64,000 nucleotides of DNA, taken from assembly GCF_017052595.1 (NCBI RefSeq), contig NZ_JAFIDB010000001.1, positions 1 through 64,000 of the forward strand, given 5' to 3'. A program made the translations under genes and the position numbers. The notes below the pieces were generated by a model. The model saw only the letters and a program-made list of their open reading frames with translations, had not been told where the DNA came from and ran no database searches. Within the stretch, counting starts at the first letter, position 1. Each line of letters begins with the position of its first letter. The DNA is from Mycoplasma procyoni (GTDB taxonomy: Bacteria; Bacillota_I; Bacilli_A; Mycoplasmatales; Metamycoplasmataceae). Positions 30,651 through 41,834 of the stretch are shown here, piece by piece.

Positions 30651-32771
30651 TTAGTTAGAATTTCTTGTTATTGATACGTCTTTGTCAAAAGCATATTCTT
30701 CTATTGTTGTATTTGCTGAAACGGAAATATTTTTAATTTGATTGTTAGCAAAAGCTGATTTTTGAATTAACTCAACTGAATTAGGAATATCTAATGATGA
30801 TATTTTGTTATTTTCAAAAGCAGAATATTCTATTGTTTTTACTGAATTTCCTATTTTTAATGAAGTTATTAAGTTATTAGAAAATGCACCACTTCTAACG
30901 ATTACTACATTATCTGGAACTTCAATTGATGATAATTTGTTATCTCTAAATGTTGAATCACCTATCTCTTTAAGAGAACTTGGCAGTTTTATCGATGTTA
31001 ATTTATTATTAGAGAATGCACTATTTTCTAATTTTTCAATTGTTTCTGGTAGTTCAACTGAGCTAATTTCATTATTAGAAAATGCAGAACCTTCGATTTT
31101 GGTTATTGATTTTGGCAATACCAATTTTTTTATACTATATCTATCATTTGATTCAAAAAAGTTATTTTGACTAAGAAAATCAGAAACATTAAAATCAATT
31201 ACTTTTGTGTCTAAAACACTTAAATCAAGTGTAAATGTTTTAGAATTATTGTCAACATCTTTAATAATTTGATTTTTTAAATTGTTTTTCTCTTTTAAAA
31301 GAGTTCCTTTAAGAAATTTTATTTCTCCATTTTTTCATCTTATAGATGCAAGTTTGTCATTATTTAAGAAGGAAGAAGTTGGATCTTTTTCAATTGAATT
31401 AGACATTTTAACTTCTTCTAATTGATTTTGAGAAAACGCTGATTCTCCTAAACTAACAACTGAGTCTGGAATGTTTAAAGTCGCTATTTGGTTACCGCTA
31501 AAGGCAAAGTCTTTGATTTCTTTAACCGAATCTGGGATTTCAATTGTTGATATTCCAGCATATGAAAAGGCACTTATTCCTATTTTTTCTACAGAATTAG
31601 GAATTATAAGTGTTGAAATTTGATTCTGTTCGAATGTTCTATCCTTTATTTCTGAAAGCGAAGATGATAGTTTTAGATTTGTAATTCTATTACTTAAAAA
31701 GGCAGATTCTCCTAAGTTGGTTAAAGTATCTGGTAATTTTAATGAAGTTATTAAATTACTTTCAAAAGCTTTAATTCCAATTGTTTTAATTGAATTAGAC
31801 ATTTTTAAATTAGTAATTCTATTTCTACCAAAAGCTTGATTACCTATGCTTTGCAGAGAATTCGGCAACACCAATTCTTTTATTTCATTATCAAAAAACG
31901 CTTGTTCACCAATGTTTTCTAATCCTTCAGGTAAAAGCAATTTATCAATTCTTCATAATCCTTCTCAAGGATTTGAAAAAGGCGTTTTTATATAATCTGA
32001 AATTTTGAAATCGATATTTTTTATGTTTAAATTAGATAAATCGAGAGTGTATCTTTTGTCTCTTTTGTTAATATCTTTCACTATATCTCGAGTATTGTTT
32101 TCAAAATCAATTGTTTTTAAAATGGATTTAAGTATCGTTTCTTTATTTTCTCCTCTTGTTACAGATTCAATAACTTCAGAATCAGATATTGAAGAAATTT
32201 TATTTCAATCTTGCAATTGTCAATTTGGAATTTTTATATTTATTAACGGATTTTTAAAAAATACTTCATTTCCAAGAAAAATAACAGAATTTGGGATAGT
32301 TATAGATGATAAATTATTATTTTTGAATGCAGAAGCGCCTATTGTTTTAACACTTTCTGGAATCTCAATAGTTTCAAGTTTATTATCAGCAAAAACATTG
32401 TTTCCAATCTCTTCAAGTGTTTCTGGTAAAATAACTTTTTTCATACTATAAACAATTCTTTGATTATTTTTGTTATCATCAATATATGTTTTTAAAACAT
32501 CTGATATTTTAAAATCAATAGATTTCACATCAACACTTGAGAGATCTAATGTAAAGGTTTTTTCTTCTTTATTTTTATCCTTTATAAAATCTTTATCTGT
32601 TCTGAAATTTATATTTTTTAAAATTTGTTCTAAATCGGTTTCTTCATTTTGATTCGAATCTGCTTTTTCAATTTTGTTTATAAAATTACAACTCATTGTA
32701 GATAAAACAGAAAATGTAGTTAATGATAAAAGAGTTAAAGATAAATTTCTTTTTATTTTTGTTTTTTTCAT
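30651..32771 (-). CDS. BspA-like LRR lipoprotein with three-module structure
   Basis: 706 residues, predicted lipoprotein (STMSC, lipidated Cys28). It contains three copies of a module: a linker with TFTLDLSSVDVKSIDFKISD (or RYTLDLSNLNIKNIDFKISD, TFTLDLSVLDTKVIDFNVSD), then LRR_5 units of 22-23 residues (IPNSV..IG.SAF..N.L..). The second module has about eight units, the third about six. Units are diverged, unlike the near-identical array at 23 kb. Cap ends FDKDVSITRNSN before TAATAA. Several TGA-Trp. AAAAAGGA ribosome site. Confidence 0.88.
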
Positions 32772-32855
32772 ATTTAAGTCCTTTTTATTAATATATAAAG
32801 ATTATTTGTGTTTGTAATAAAGTAGATAATATCTAATTTTGTTTAATAACCAAAA

Positions 32856-32874
32856 TTGCAATAGACTATTGCAA
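32856..32874 (-). terminator. Perfect palindrome after the DUF262 gene, probable terminator
   Basis: TTGCAATAG-T-CTATTGCAA (minus strand), two bases past the stop codon, followed by TTTTGG. The absence of a proper loop means it could also be a protein-binding site. Confidence 0.5.
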
Positions 32875-32876
32875 CT

Positions 32877-34628
32877 CTATTCGGTTTTATTAAATCAATT
32901 ATCTAAAATTGCAATAATTTCATTTTGAACTCTGAGGGTTCTTTCTTCAATATCACTTATAGTTCATATGTCTTTTTCTTTATTTTCTCTGTTAAATTTT
33001 AAAACATATAGAATTGAGCTTTTTTCATACTTTTCATGTTTTCCACTTAAAAAGTGATTACTTGCTTTTGAGTTAACTGGTTTTTCTAAAGGTAGTAGAT
33101 TTCCTATTTTTTTAATACAAGCATCTACTTCTTTCTTTGTATTTGCTCCTAATTTTTCAACAGATATTCCATCTCAATTTCTTGGTAAAATATGCTCAAT
33201 TTGTGTTTTTTTAGGTAATAGTTCTAATTGTTCTTCAGAACTATATGCAAAAATTCTTAAAATTAGTGATGTTATGTTTATGTGAGGAACAATTATTTTT
33301 TTCTTGAAGTCTTCGTTACTTTCAAACGTAAAAGCAAAATCTGGCTCCATTGAATTTACTATATTTGCATTTAGTTTTAAAATGCCAGCTTTTATTCCGT
33401 TTAAAGATGGAACTTCAACATATTTTCTAACTACTGTATAAATTAGTTTTCCTAAAAATTTATCAAACTTTTCTTCAAATTTTTCGTTTGAAGAATGTGT
33501 TAAATAGAATGTTATTACAGGATATTTTCAAAACTCATTTGGATATAAATATAAAATATCTAATTTTTTTAATATTTCCAAATTGCTTGTTCAATTCTCT
33601 CCTTCAATTTCTTCATTTTGAACAATAACATCAAAGAATTTACTTATTCTTTTTAGTGTTTCTAGGACATTTTTGTCATACAATCTAACATTTCCATCAT
33701 TTTTCTTTTCAAGGAAATATTTTCTGAGACCTGGTGTTGTTGTACTTATATCATTTTCTAATGCTCTAGAATAAAACATGTAGTAAATAAATAATTTTTG
33801 AATTGTTTCGCCGGACTCTCTTGCACTTTCATTTAAACTTTTTCAATCTTTCAGGAATTTATCTTTTTCTTCGCCATTCTCTTTGTTTTTAAATATATTA
33901 GCTTTAAAAATATCTTCGTCGCTTAAAGGTATTCCTCTATCATTTAATGTTGAAAAGATTAAAAGAGCGCTTTCTAAATTATTTACTTCAATTGTAAAAA
34001 ATCTAGTGTTTTGGATAATTATTGTATAGAAATCAATAAGTCCTTGTTGATTTTCTGATGATAATTCTTTTATTCTTTTTAGAAAATGAAGATAATTTCT
34101 TGTGTAATTATCTTTGCTCTTTTCGTCTATTTTTTTGCCATTAATTATGGATTTAAAAATAGATATATTCTTTTCTTCCATTACATTTTCATCAAGATTT
34201 AAAAGCATTTCTTTTGGTTCTTTTGGTTCGTTTGTTAAATTATCAATAACTCATAGAATTGATGAAATCTTTTCCATTAAGGTATCAATTTTTTTGTCTT
34301 TTATCTCGTTCTCTTCTAAAAGTGTATAAATTGCTCTTGCCAGTAAAGTTACAGTTGTAAGTCTTTGTTGACCATCAATAATTTCTAGTTGAGTTTTTTC
34401 ATCGTTTAGGAACATGACTAAACTACCTAGGAAATAAGTGTTTGTCCCTTTTGGATCACTATTATTTTGATAAAACGATCAAAGATCTTCTAATAATTGG
34501 TCGGCGTTATCAACATCTCAAGAATAAGGTCTTTGATAATTAGGAATGAATAATTTTCTTTCCTCTTTTAGAGATTTAAATAAATCTAAAATTGAATATG
34601 TTTTAATATTACTAAAATTTTCGTTCAT
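32877..34628 (-). CDS. DUF262/DUF1524 (GmrSD-type) restriction protein
   Basis: 583 residues. The N-terminal DUF262 (ParB-like) domain shows FIPNYQRPYSW (~28) and DGQQRLTTVTLL (~85), motifs that in GmrS bind and hydrolyse nucleotide. A helical middle follows, with FSTLNDRGIPLSDEDIFK (~220). The C-terminal DUF1524 HNH nuclease has QIEHILPRNWDG (~475) and IGNLLPLEKPVNSKASN. Fused GmrSD-type proteins restrict modified phage DNA (type IV restriction); the preferred modification cannot be predicted. Many TGA-Trp. A 17-base homopolymer and a TATAAT lie upstream. It is transcribed towards the LRR lipoprotein gene. Confidence 0.85.
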
Positions 34629-34677
34629 TTTTGTTTTCCTTTTTTGTTTTTTTGTTTATTATAATTACACCAGAAAC

Positions 34678-34694
34678 AAAAAAAAAAAAAAAAA
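34678..34694. repeat. A17/T17 homopolymer
   Basis: Seventeen consecutive As on the plus strand. On the minus strand it is both the T-tail of the preceding terminator and the region just upstream of the DUF262 gene's TATAAT. Confidence 0.95.
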
Positions 34695-34714
34695 CAAGTA
34701 ATGTAAATTACTTG
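34695..34714 (-). terminator. Terminator after the zinc-finger gene
   Basis: CAAGTAAT-TTAC-ATTACTTG perfect stem on the minus strand followed by 17 Ts. Confidence 0.8.
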
Positions 34715-34776
34715 TAATAACATTTTGATTTTTACGGTATTAATTTTGTATTGATTTTGTTTTTTGTTAGTTAAAA

Positions 34777-35109
34777 TTATTCTTCGTCTTGTTCTGTTTC
34801 TGTGTCTGTTTCGTTTTCTTGTTCTTGTTCTTCATTGTCATCTTCTATTCAAAATTGAGGTTTTTGGATTTCTGGAGCACCTGCTCTAGTTAAACCTCCT
34901 CTGTAAAGCATTCTTAGTCCAAATCAAGGCATACCAGTCGGGAAATCTTGTCCTCTATACGCCCTTTTGCAAACGGCTTCTGCAAAATCCACACAAGCAT
35001 CACAGATATATTCAACATTTGATGAAATAGTTTTAATTAAGCATGTTGATTTTGTTTTTTTGCCAATTTTGTCTCTACCGCAAAAATCACATTTAAACAT
35101 TTCGTTCAT
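34777..35109 (-). CDS. Stand-alone ClpX-type zinc-finger protein
   Basis: 110 residues. N-terminal C4 zinc finger with Cys7-x2-Cys10 and Cys36-x2-Cys39 (KCDFCGR ... YICDACVDFAEAVC), the ClpX zinc-binding-domain pattern, plus an extra Cys23. A short linker (YRGQDFPTGMPW, FGLRMLYRGGL) and a very acidic tail of alternating Glu/Thr/Gln. No ATPase domain follows, so it is not ClpX itself; it could be an adaptor or DNA/protein-binding factor. AAGGAG before the ATG. Confidence 0.75.
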
Positions 35110-35226
35110 TTTTCTCCTTGTTTATAATTTGATTTTTACTTTAAAGTTATACCACAAAATTTTAAATAACCTTAAATTTTGTGTGTTAACAACTCAAAAA
35201 CGCTATTTCAACAACTGCAACAAAAA

Positions 35227-35250
35227 AACTTAACAATTGCTTGTTAAGTT
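35227..35250 (-). terminator. Terminator after tex
   Basis: AACTTAACAA-GCAA-TTGTTAAGTT stem followed by TTTTTTT on the minus strand. Confidence 0.85.
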
Positions 35251-35260
35251 TGTATTAGAC

Positions 35261-37414
35261 TTAATTTAGTAAATTTAGTGATACTTTTTGTTGTTCTATG
35301 TTTATATCTTCTATTTCTACATCGATTGTTTGATTAATGCTTAAAACATCTTCAATGTTTTTAGCATTTAATTTAGAGATGTGTAAAAAGGCATCATTTT
35401 TTAGACCTATTTCAACAAAAGCACCAAATTCTGTAATATTTCTTACTATTCCTTTGAATTTCATTCCTTTAGTAATTTGATCAATTGTTTTTGTATCATT
35501 TCTTAAGATTGGATCTTCAAAATCATCTCTGTAATCTCTTAATGGATTATTAAGAGATTCAACAATTAATTTAGTTTCAAAGAACTCAATTTCTGTTTCT
35601 TTTGATAACTTCTCTAAATTCTTTTGTGAAGAGTCAATATTGATTTTGTCTTTATTAAAATCAATATTGAGGTGTTTTAGTAATTTATATGTGTTTGCAT
35701 ACATTTCAGGGTGAATTGAAGTTTTGTCAAGAAATTCTTTTGATTCTTTAATTCTTAAGAATCCAGCAGCTTGCTGGAATACTTTTTCGTTTATTCCCGA
35801 AACTTTTAGTAAATCTTGTCTGTTTGTAATTGGTTTTTTCTCGACATATTCTCTTAATTTTTTAGCTATTCTTAAATTAAATCCTGAAATGTGAGTTAGT
35901 AGCTCAACAGAAGCTGTGTTGACATCGACTCCAACTTTGTTAACACTACTTTGAACTACATAATCAAGCTTTTCTGAAAGCACTTTTGGAGCAATATCGT
36001 GTTGGTATTGTCCAACACCAATGCTTTTAGGATCAATTTTAATTAATTCAGATAAAGGATCGATGTTTCTTCTTGCAATATTGATCGCAGAACGCTGTTC
36101 TACTGATAAATCAGGAAATTCTTCGATTCCTTTTTTAGATGCAGAATACACAGAAGCACCTTGTTCTGGAGTGATTATGAATTGAATATTAAGTTTTTGT
36201 TCTTTGATTAATTTTGCAATAAAATCAGCACTTTCTCAACTTGCTGTTCCGTTTCCTACAGCAATTAAGTCAATTTTGTATTTATTAATTAGTTCTATAA
36301 GTTTTTGTTTAGCTTGCTCTAAATCTGCTGCATTTCTTGGTTTAGTTGGGTAAATAACAGCAATTTCAAGTACTTTGTTATCTTGATCAACTACAGCAAG
36401 TTTACATCCAGAAACATAAGCTGGATCTCAACCTAAAATAACTTTGTTTTTGATTGGTTTTTGTAATAAAACTTTTTCAAGATTAAAAGCAAAAATTGAA
36501 GCACTTTTGTCATGCGCTTTTTGAAGTAGTTCTGAATAAACTTGGTTTTCAATGCTTGGAATTAAAAGTCTTTTCAGACCTGATTTAACAGCATTTTCAA
36601 TGTGTTTTGCACCTTCTCAATCAACTTTTTTAGTGTATTTGTTAATTGCTCATTGTTCTAAAAAGTCTTTTTTGTACTCAAAAGAAAAAGAAATTACTTT
36701 TTTATCACTAGCGCGATCAATTGCCATTATTTGATAACTTTGAATAAAGGCAATTGGTTTTGAAAAAGCATAATAAAGCTTATATTTGTTTTCTTCATCT
36801 TTTTGTTGATCTTTAAGTTTAGTAACCAATTTAGCATGCTTATAAAGCAATTCTGCTCATTTATCCCTTAAAACAAGATCATTAGAAACAACTTCTGAAA
36901 TGATGTCTTCTGCTCCTTCAAGAGCTTCTTCAATAGTATTAACTTCTTTTTGAGGATCAATGTATTTTTTAGCTTCTTGTTGAAGGTTGATGTTTCTTGG
37001 GATTTTGAGAATAATTTCAGCAAGTGGTTTAAGACCTTTAGCAATTGCTACTGCTGCACGTGTTTTTCTACCTGAAGCATAAGGTTTATAAAGGTTTTCT
37101 AACTCAACCATTTTTTTGGTTGCAATAATGGCATCTTGAAGTTCTTTTGTTAATAATTCTTTTTCTTTTAAAGAATTAATAATTGCTTCTTTTCTTTCTT
37201 CAAGTTTATAAATATAGTGATAACGATCAAAAATGGTTTTGATTTGAACTTCATCTAAACCATTTGTAAAATCTTTTCTGTATCTGGCAATAAAAGCAAT
37301 TGTGTTATCTTGCTCTAATAACTCAATTACTCTATTAATGTATTTGTAATCAATTGAAATTTCTGCTGAAATTTCTTTGATTACTGCTTCTTTTAAAGTT
37401 TCATTTATTTTCAT
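35261..37414 (-). CDS. tex: Tex-family S1 RNA-binding transcription accessory protein
   Basis: 717 residues. Nucleic-acid-binding protein found in nearly all bacteria. N-terminal Tex helices (residues 1-190, AFIARYRKDFTNGLDE), YqgF-like RNase H fold, a helix-hairpin-helix region (VDVNTASVELLTHISGFNLRIAKKL...) and a C-terminal S1 domain (GMKFKGIVRNITEFGAFVEIGLKNDAFLHISKL). Several TGA-Trp, so it is split into pieces under the standard code. It begins 6 nt after tyrS. Confidence 0.93.
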
Positions 37415-37420
37415 TTATAC

Positions 37421-38662
37421 CTACTTTTTCAGTTCTAAAAGGAAATAGTTTCTTTTTCCTTTTTTAATTAATGCATATTTAGACTCAAACATTGAAGAAT
37501 CAACTAATTGGTCTTCTGTTTGGATTTTTTGGTTGTTCATTGAAAGAGTTCCAGCAGCCAAAAACTCCCTTAATTCCCTTTTAGAAGAAACAATTTTGTT
37601 TTCTAAAAGGATGTTGCAAATTAAATCAGTTGCTTTAGCTTCAAAAACAGGAATTGAGTTTTTTAGTTGATCTAAATCACTTGCTTCAAGTTTTGAAAAG
37701 TCGCTGTTTGCAAAGAGAATTTCTGTAATTTTTTGAGAATTAAGTGCTTCTTTTTGTCCGTGAATATCTTTAATAACTTCATAAGCTAAAGTTTTTTGAG
37801 CTAATCTTTGAGCTTTGTTTTGATTGTGATTTTCTAATAGAGAATTAATTTCTGATAAATCTAAAAAGGTTAGTCTTTTTAGTAATGTTTCAATTTCTTG
37901 ATCATCAGAGTTTAAAAGAAATTGGTACATTTGGAAAGGTGAAGTTAGGTTTTTATCTAATCATAAAGAACCACCGCCTGTTGATTTTCCATATTTTTGA
38001 CCATTTTTATCAACTAAAAGGTTAGTTGTAAAGGCGAATGATTTGTTGTTTTCTCCGTGTTTTTTTCTGATGATTTCTGTTCCAGAAACAATGTTTCCTC
38101 ATTGATCAGAACCACCCATTTGACCCACAACATTTTTAGTTTCATATAAAACATTAAAGTCTCACCCTTGGATTAGTTGGTATGAAAATTCAGTAAAAGA
38201 AAGTCCACTTTCAAGTCTTGTTGCTACAGAATCTTTTGAAAGCATATAACTTACATTTAAGTATTTTCCTACAACTCTTAAGAATTCTAAAATATTCATA
38301 TTTTTATAAAAATCATAGTTATCAACTACTTCTAGTCCAAATGATTCAAGTTGTTTGATAATTGCTTTTTTGTTTTGCTCTACTTTATCAAAATCTAATA
38401 ATTGTCTTTCTGCATTTTTAAAAGAAGGATCACCAATCATCGCTGTTGCTCCACCAATAACTGCAATTGCTTTAATTCCTGCTTTTTTCAGTCTTAAAAG
38501 AGTATTGATTTGAACGTAGTTTCCTAAATGCAATGAAATGGCAGTAGGATCAAAACCTCCATAAATTGCTTCATTTTCTTTTATTTCTAAAAATTTTTCT
38601 TCACTTGTAATGTTATTTAATATTCCTCTTTGTTTAAATTCTTCTAATAGTGCTTTTTTCAT
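37421..38662 (-). CDS. tyrS: Tyrosine-tRNA ligase
   Basis: 413 residues. Class I synthetase. The HIGH-like motif appears as HLGN in YGGFDPTAISLHLGNYVQ, the KMSKS-like loop as KYGKSTGGGSLWLD (TGA-Trp), and the C-terminal S4 domain as SKRELREFLAAGTLSMNNQKI. AAAGGAG upstream of ATG. First gene of tyrS-tex. Confidence 0.96.
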
Positions 38663-38715
38663 ATTTGCTCCTTTATTTTAAATTATAAAATAATCCTCTT
38701 TGTCTTAAAGATAAA

Positions 38716-38737
38716 AAATTGCAGTTAGCTGCAATTT
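38716..38737 (-). terminator. Terminator after mnmE
   Basis: AAATTGCAG-CTAA-CTGCAATTT followed by TTT on the minus strand. Confidence 0.85.
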
Positions 38738-38738
38738 A

Positions 38739-40064
38739 TTATTTTCCAAGACAGAAATTTTTAAACATCGAATCTAATAATTCTTCGTTATCTGCTTTTC
38801 CTGTGATGTTAACTAAATCTTCTCAAGCTTTTCTTAAATCGACAATTACAACATCGGGTTCAAAACCAGACTCAAGACCTTCTATTGTTCTTTCGATAGC
38901 TAATAAAGAAGATTTAATTAGTGATAATTGTCTTATGTTAGTAATTACTTTTTCATTGTTTAAGTCAATGTTTTTGTAGTTTTCAATTAGCTTTGTTTCA
39001 AGCTCTGAAATATCGTTATTTTTTGCTGAAATACAGGTAATTCCTGTATTTTCAACATTTTGTAGTAAGTCTTTTTTATTAATTACTTTGATGTATTTTT
39101 TGTTTTTTGAAAGCTCTTGGATTTGTTTATCAAAATCGTTTTCAGATTTAGTTCCATCAACTAGATGAACAACAATTTCTGAGTCTTTGATTTGTTTTAG
39201 AGATCTCTCGATTCCGATTTTTTCAACAACATTAGTTGCATTTCTGATCCCTGCTGTATCTTTGACAATAAAAGGGATATTTTGGAGTAAAAAAGAACCT
39301 TCAACAACATCTCTTGTTGTGCCTTCTTCATCAGTAACAATTGCTTTTTCTTCGTTTAATAAAGCATTTAATAAAGAGGATTTACCGGCATTTGGCTGTC
39401 CAACTATTGCAATTTTGACACCATCATAAATTAAACGAGATCTTTCAGATAACTCAACAGTTTTTTGTAGTTCTTGTTTGAGATTTTTAAGTTCTGGAAG
39501 TAGTGTTTCTGTTGTAAAAACATCAACATCATCATATTCTGGGTAGTCAATATTAACTTCAATTGTTCCAATTAATTGCAGCATTCTTGCAATTAATTGA
39601 TTGATGTAATTACTTGTTTTACCATCAAATTTTTTGATTGAAGCCTGTGTTTGTGCTTTTGTTTTAGCATGAATTAGATCGTTAATTGCTTCAGCTTTAA
39701 CTAAATCCATTTTTCCATTTAGAAAAGCTCTTCTTGAAAACTCTCCAGGTTCTGCAAGTCTTGCTCCATTTGCTAAAACTAGCTCAAGAATTAGATTTGT
39801 GTTAACAATACCACCATGAGCATTAATTTCTACTGTATCTTCACCAATAAAGTTGTTTTTTCCTTTGAATCAAAGAACTAAAACTTCATCAATTAGTTCA
39901 TCTCCATTTTTGATTCAACCATAAGTAATTTCTTTATCTTGGCCAACTTTTCCGCTAAAGATTTTTTTAACAATTTCAAAAACATCAGGTCCTGTTAATC
40001 TGATGATTGAAATTGCTTGATTAACTTGACCTCCTGAAGAAATTGCAGCAATGTTATCAAACAT
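38739..40064 (-). CDS. mnmE: tRNA uridine-5-carboxymethylaminomethyl modification GTPase MnmE
   Basis: 441 residues. With MnmG modifies U34 of tRNAs. N-terminal tetrahydrofolate-binding domain ([25 protein letters not shown]), [27 protein letters not shown], central G domain ([28 protein letters not shown]) and the C-terminal FCLGK with the conserved Cys. Start overlaps nothing; the ABC-F stop is 1 nt upstream. Confidence 0.97.
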
Positions 40065-40065
40065 T

Positions 40066-41682
40066 TTAGTATCCCATTTTCTTTTCGTATTCTTCTAATG
40101 TTCCTCTAAAGATAAAAGAAGAATCTGATTTGATTTCTAAAATAACATTAGAAACATTTTTAACTAAAGCTCTGTTGTAAGTTGTAAAAATCATTGAAGC
40201 TTTGTATTCTTGCAATCCTTCAATTACAGAGTCGATTGATTCTGCATCAAGGTGATCGAGTGGTTGGTCGAAGATTAAGAAGTTAGATTCTTTAAGCATC
40301 ATTCTTGAGAACATTAATCTAGCTTTTTCGCCCCCTGATGTAACTTTAACGTTTTTGAAAACTGAGTCTCCACCAAAAAGCATTCTTCCTAAAAAACTTC
40401 TCATTCTTTGATCGGAATTATCTTTGTTTGCTTCTTCTGTGTTTTCAATTGGTCATTTTGACAATCATTCCATTAAGTTTTCATCTTTTTCAAAGTATTT
40501 AGCATTGTCGTTTGGGAAGTATTCTGGAGTAATTGTAGAACCTCAAATAACTTCTCCTGAAGTAGGTTTTTCTTTACCCATTAAGATTTCTAATAGTTTT
40601 GTTTTTGCAATGTCATCTTCTCCTAAAAGAACCATTTTTTCTCCAGGTAAAATATCAAATGACAGATTATCAAATAAAACTTCTTGTGTTTCTGGATTTG
40701 TGTATGAAAGATTTTCAACTCTTAAAATTTGTTTTCCAGGTTGTTTGAAAATATCAAATCTGATGAATGGATATTTTCTTGATGAAGGTTTGATTTCTTC
40801 AAGAGTAATTTTTTCTAGTGATTTCTTTCTGGAAGTAGCTTGTGATGATTTAGAAGCGTTAGCTGAGAATTTAGCAATAAAGGCTTGAAGTTTGGCAATT
40901 TGCTCTTCTTTTTTAGCATTTGAGTTCTTTTGCATTTCTCTAATAAGTGCTGAAGATTCTTTTCAGAAGCTGTAGTTCCCTGTAAACATCTTTGCTTCTC
41001 CAAAGTCAATATCAACAATATTTGTACATACTTGATCTAAAAAGTCGCTGTCGTGAGAAACGACAATAACAATATTTTGGTAATCAACTAAAAAGTTTTC
41101 TAATCACTTAATTGCTTTAAGGTCTAAGTGGTTAGTTGGTTCGTCCATGATTAAAATATCAGGATTTCCAAATAAAGCTTTTGCTAAAAGTACCTTAACT
41201 TTTTGTGAAGCTTTAAGCTCGCTCATTTTTGCATCTCATTTTTCTTTTGGGATGTCAAGACCTGATAGAAGGATTTGAGCATCATTTTCAGCATTTCATC
41301 CACCCATCATTCCGAATTTTTCTTCTAGTTCTCCAGCTCTTGTGTAGTCTTCTTCAGTTGCATCTGGATTTTCATAAATTGCATTTTTTTCTTGTTGAAT
41401 CTTGTAAAGGTCTTCATTTCCCATAATTACAACATCAGTAACATTAAAGTCATTGTACATGTTGTGATCTTGGCTTAAAACAGAAATACGTTGGTTTTTT
41501 CCTTTAACAATTTCCCCTGAACTTGCTTCAACTTGTCCTGAAATAATCTTTAAAAAAGTAGATTTTCCAGCACCATTTGCCCCGATAATTCCGTATGTAT
41601 TACCTTCTGTAAATTTTAAATTAACATTATCAAATAATTTTTTGTCATAAAAGATTTTAGACAAATTTTTAACTTCTAACAT
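40066..41682 (-). CDS. ABC-F ATPase, second site degenerate
   Basis: 538 residues, two ABC domains and no membrane segment, so an ABC-F translation factor. NBD1 is intact: [12 protein letters not shown], and [11 protein letters not shown]2 is not: the Walker A is [12 protein letters not shown] in place of GxxGxGKT, and the Walker B glutamate is replaced in FDQPLDHLD; the signature SGGEKAR remains. ABC-F proteins act at the ribosomal E/P site. The first domain could still hydrolyse ATP. Closest in plan to the YkpA/YbiT branch. TGA-Trp codons present. It is transcribed with mnmE (1 nt gap). Confidence 0.9.
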
Positions 41683-41834
41683 AATAATCTCCTTTGTTAA
41701 ATATTAATAAAAATTGTACTACAAAAAGCACTAAAAGGTTAATAAATGCTTCTTTTTTATATTTATAGAGCAAGTTTTAAAACTTCAGGCTAAAAAGTAG
41801 TATAATTTATTTGATATAAACACAAGGAGAAAAT

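Noticed and set aside
31180-31340. Break between two LRR proteins in the 706-residue gene
   Set aside because: The apparent gap is only a TGA (Trp) at 31335; the frame is continuous from 32771 to 30651.
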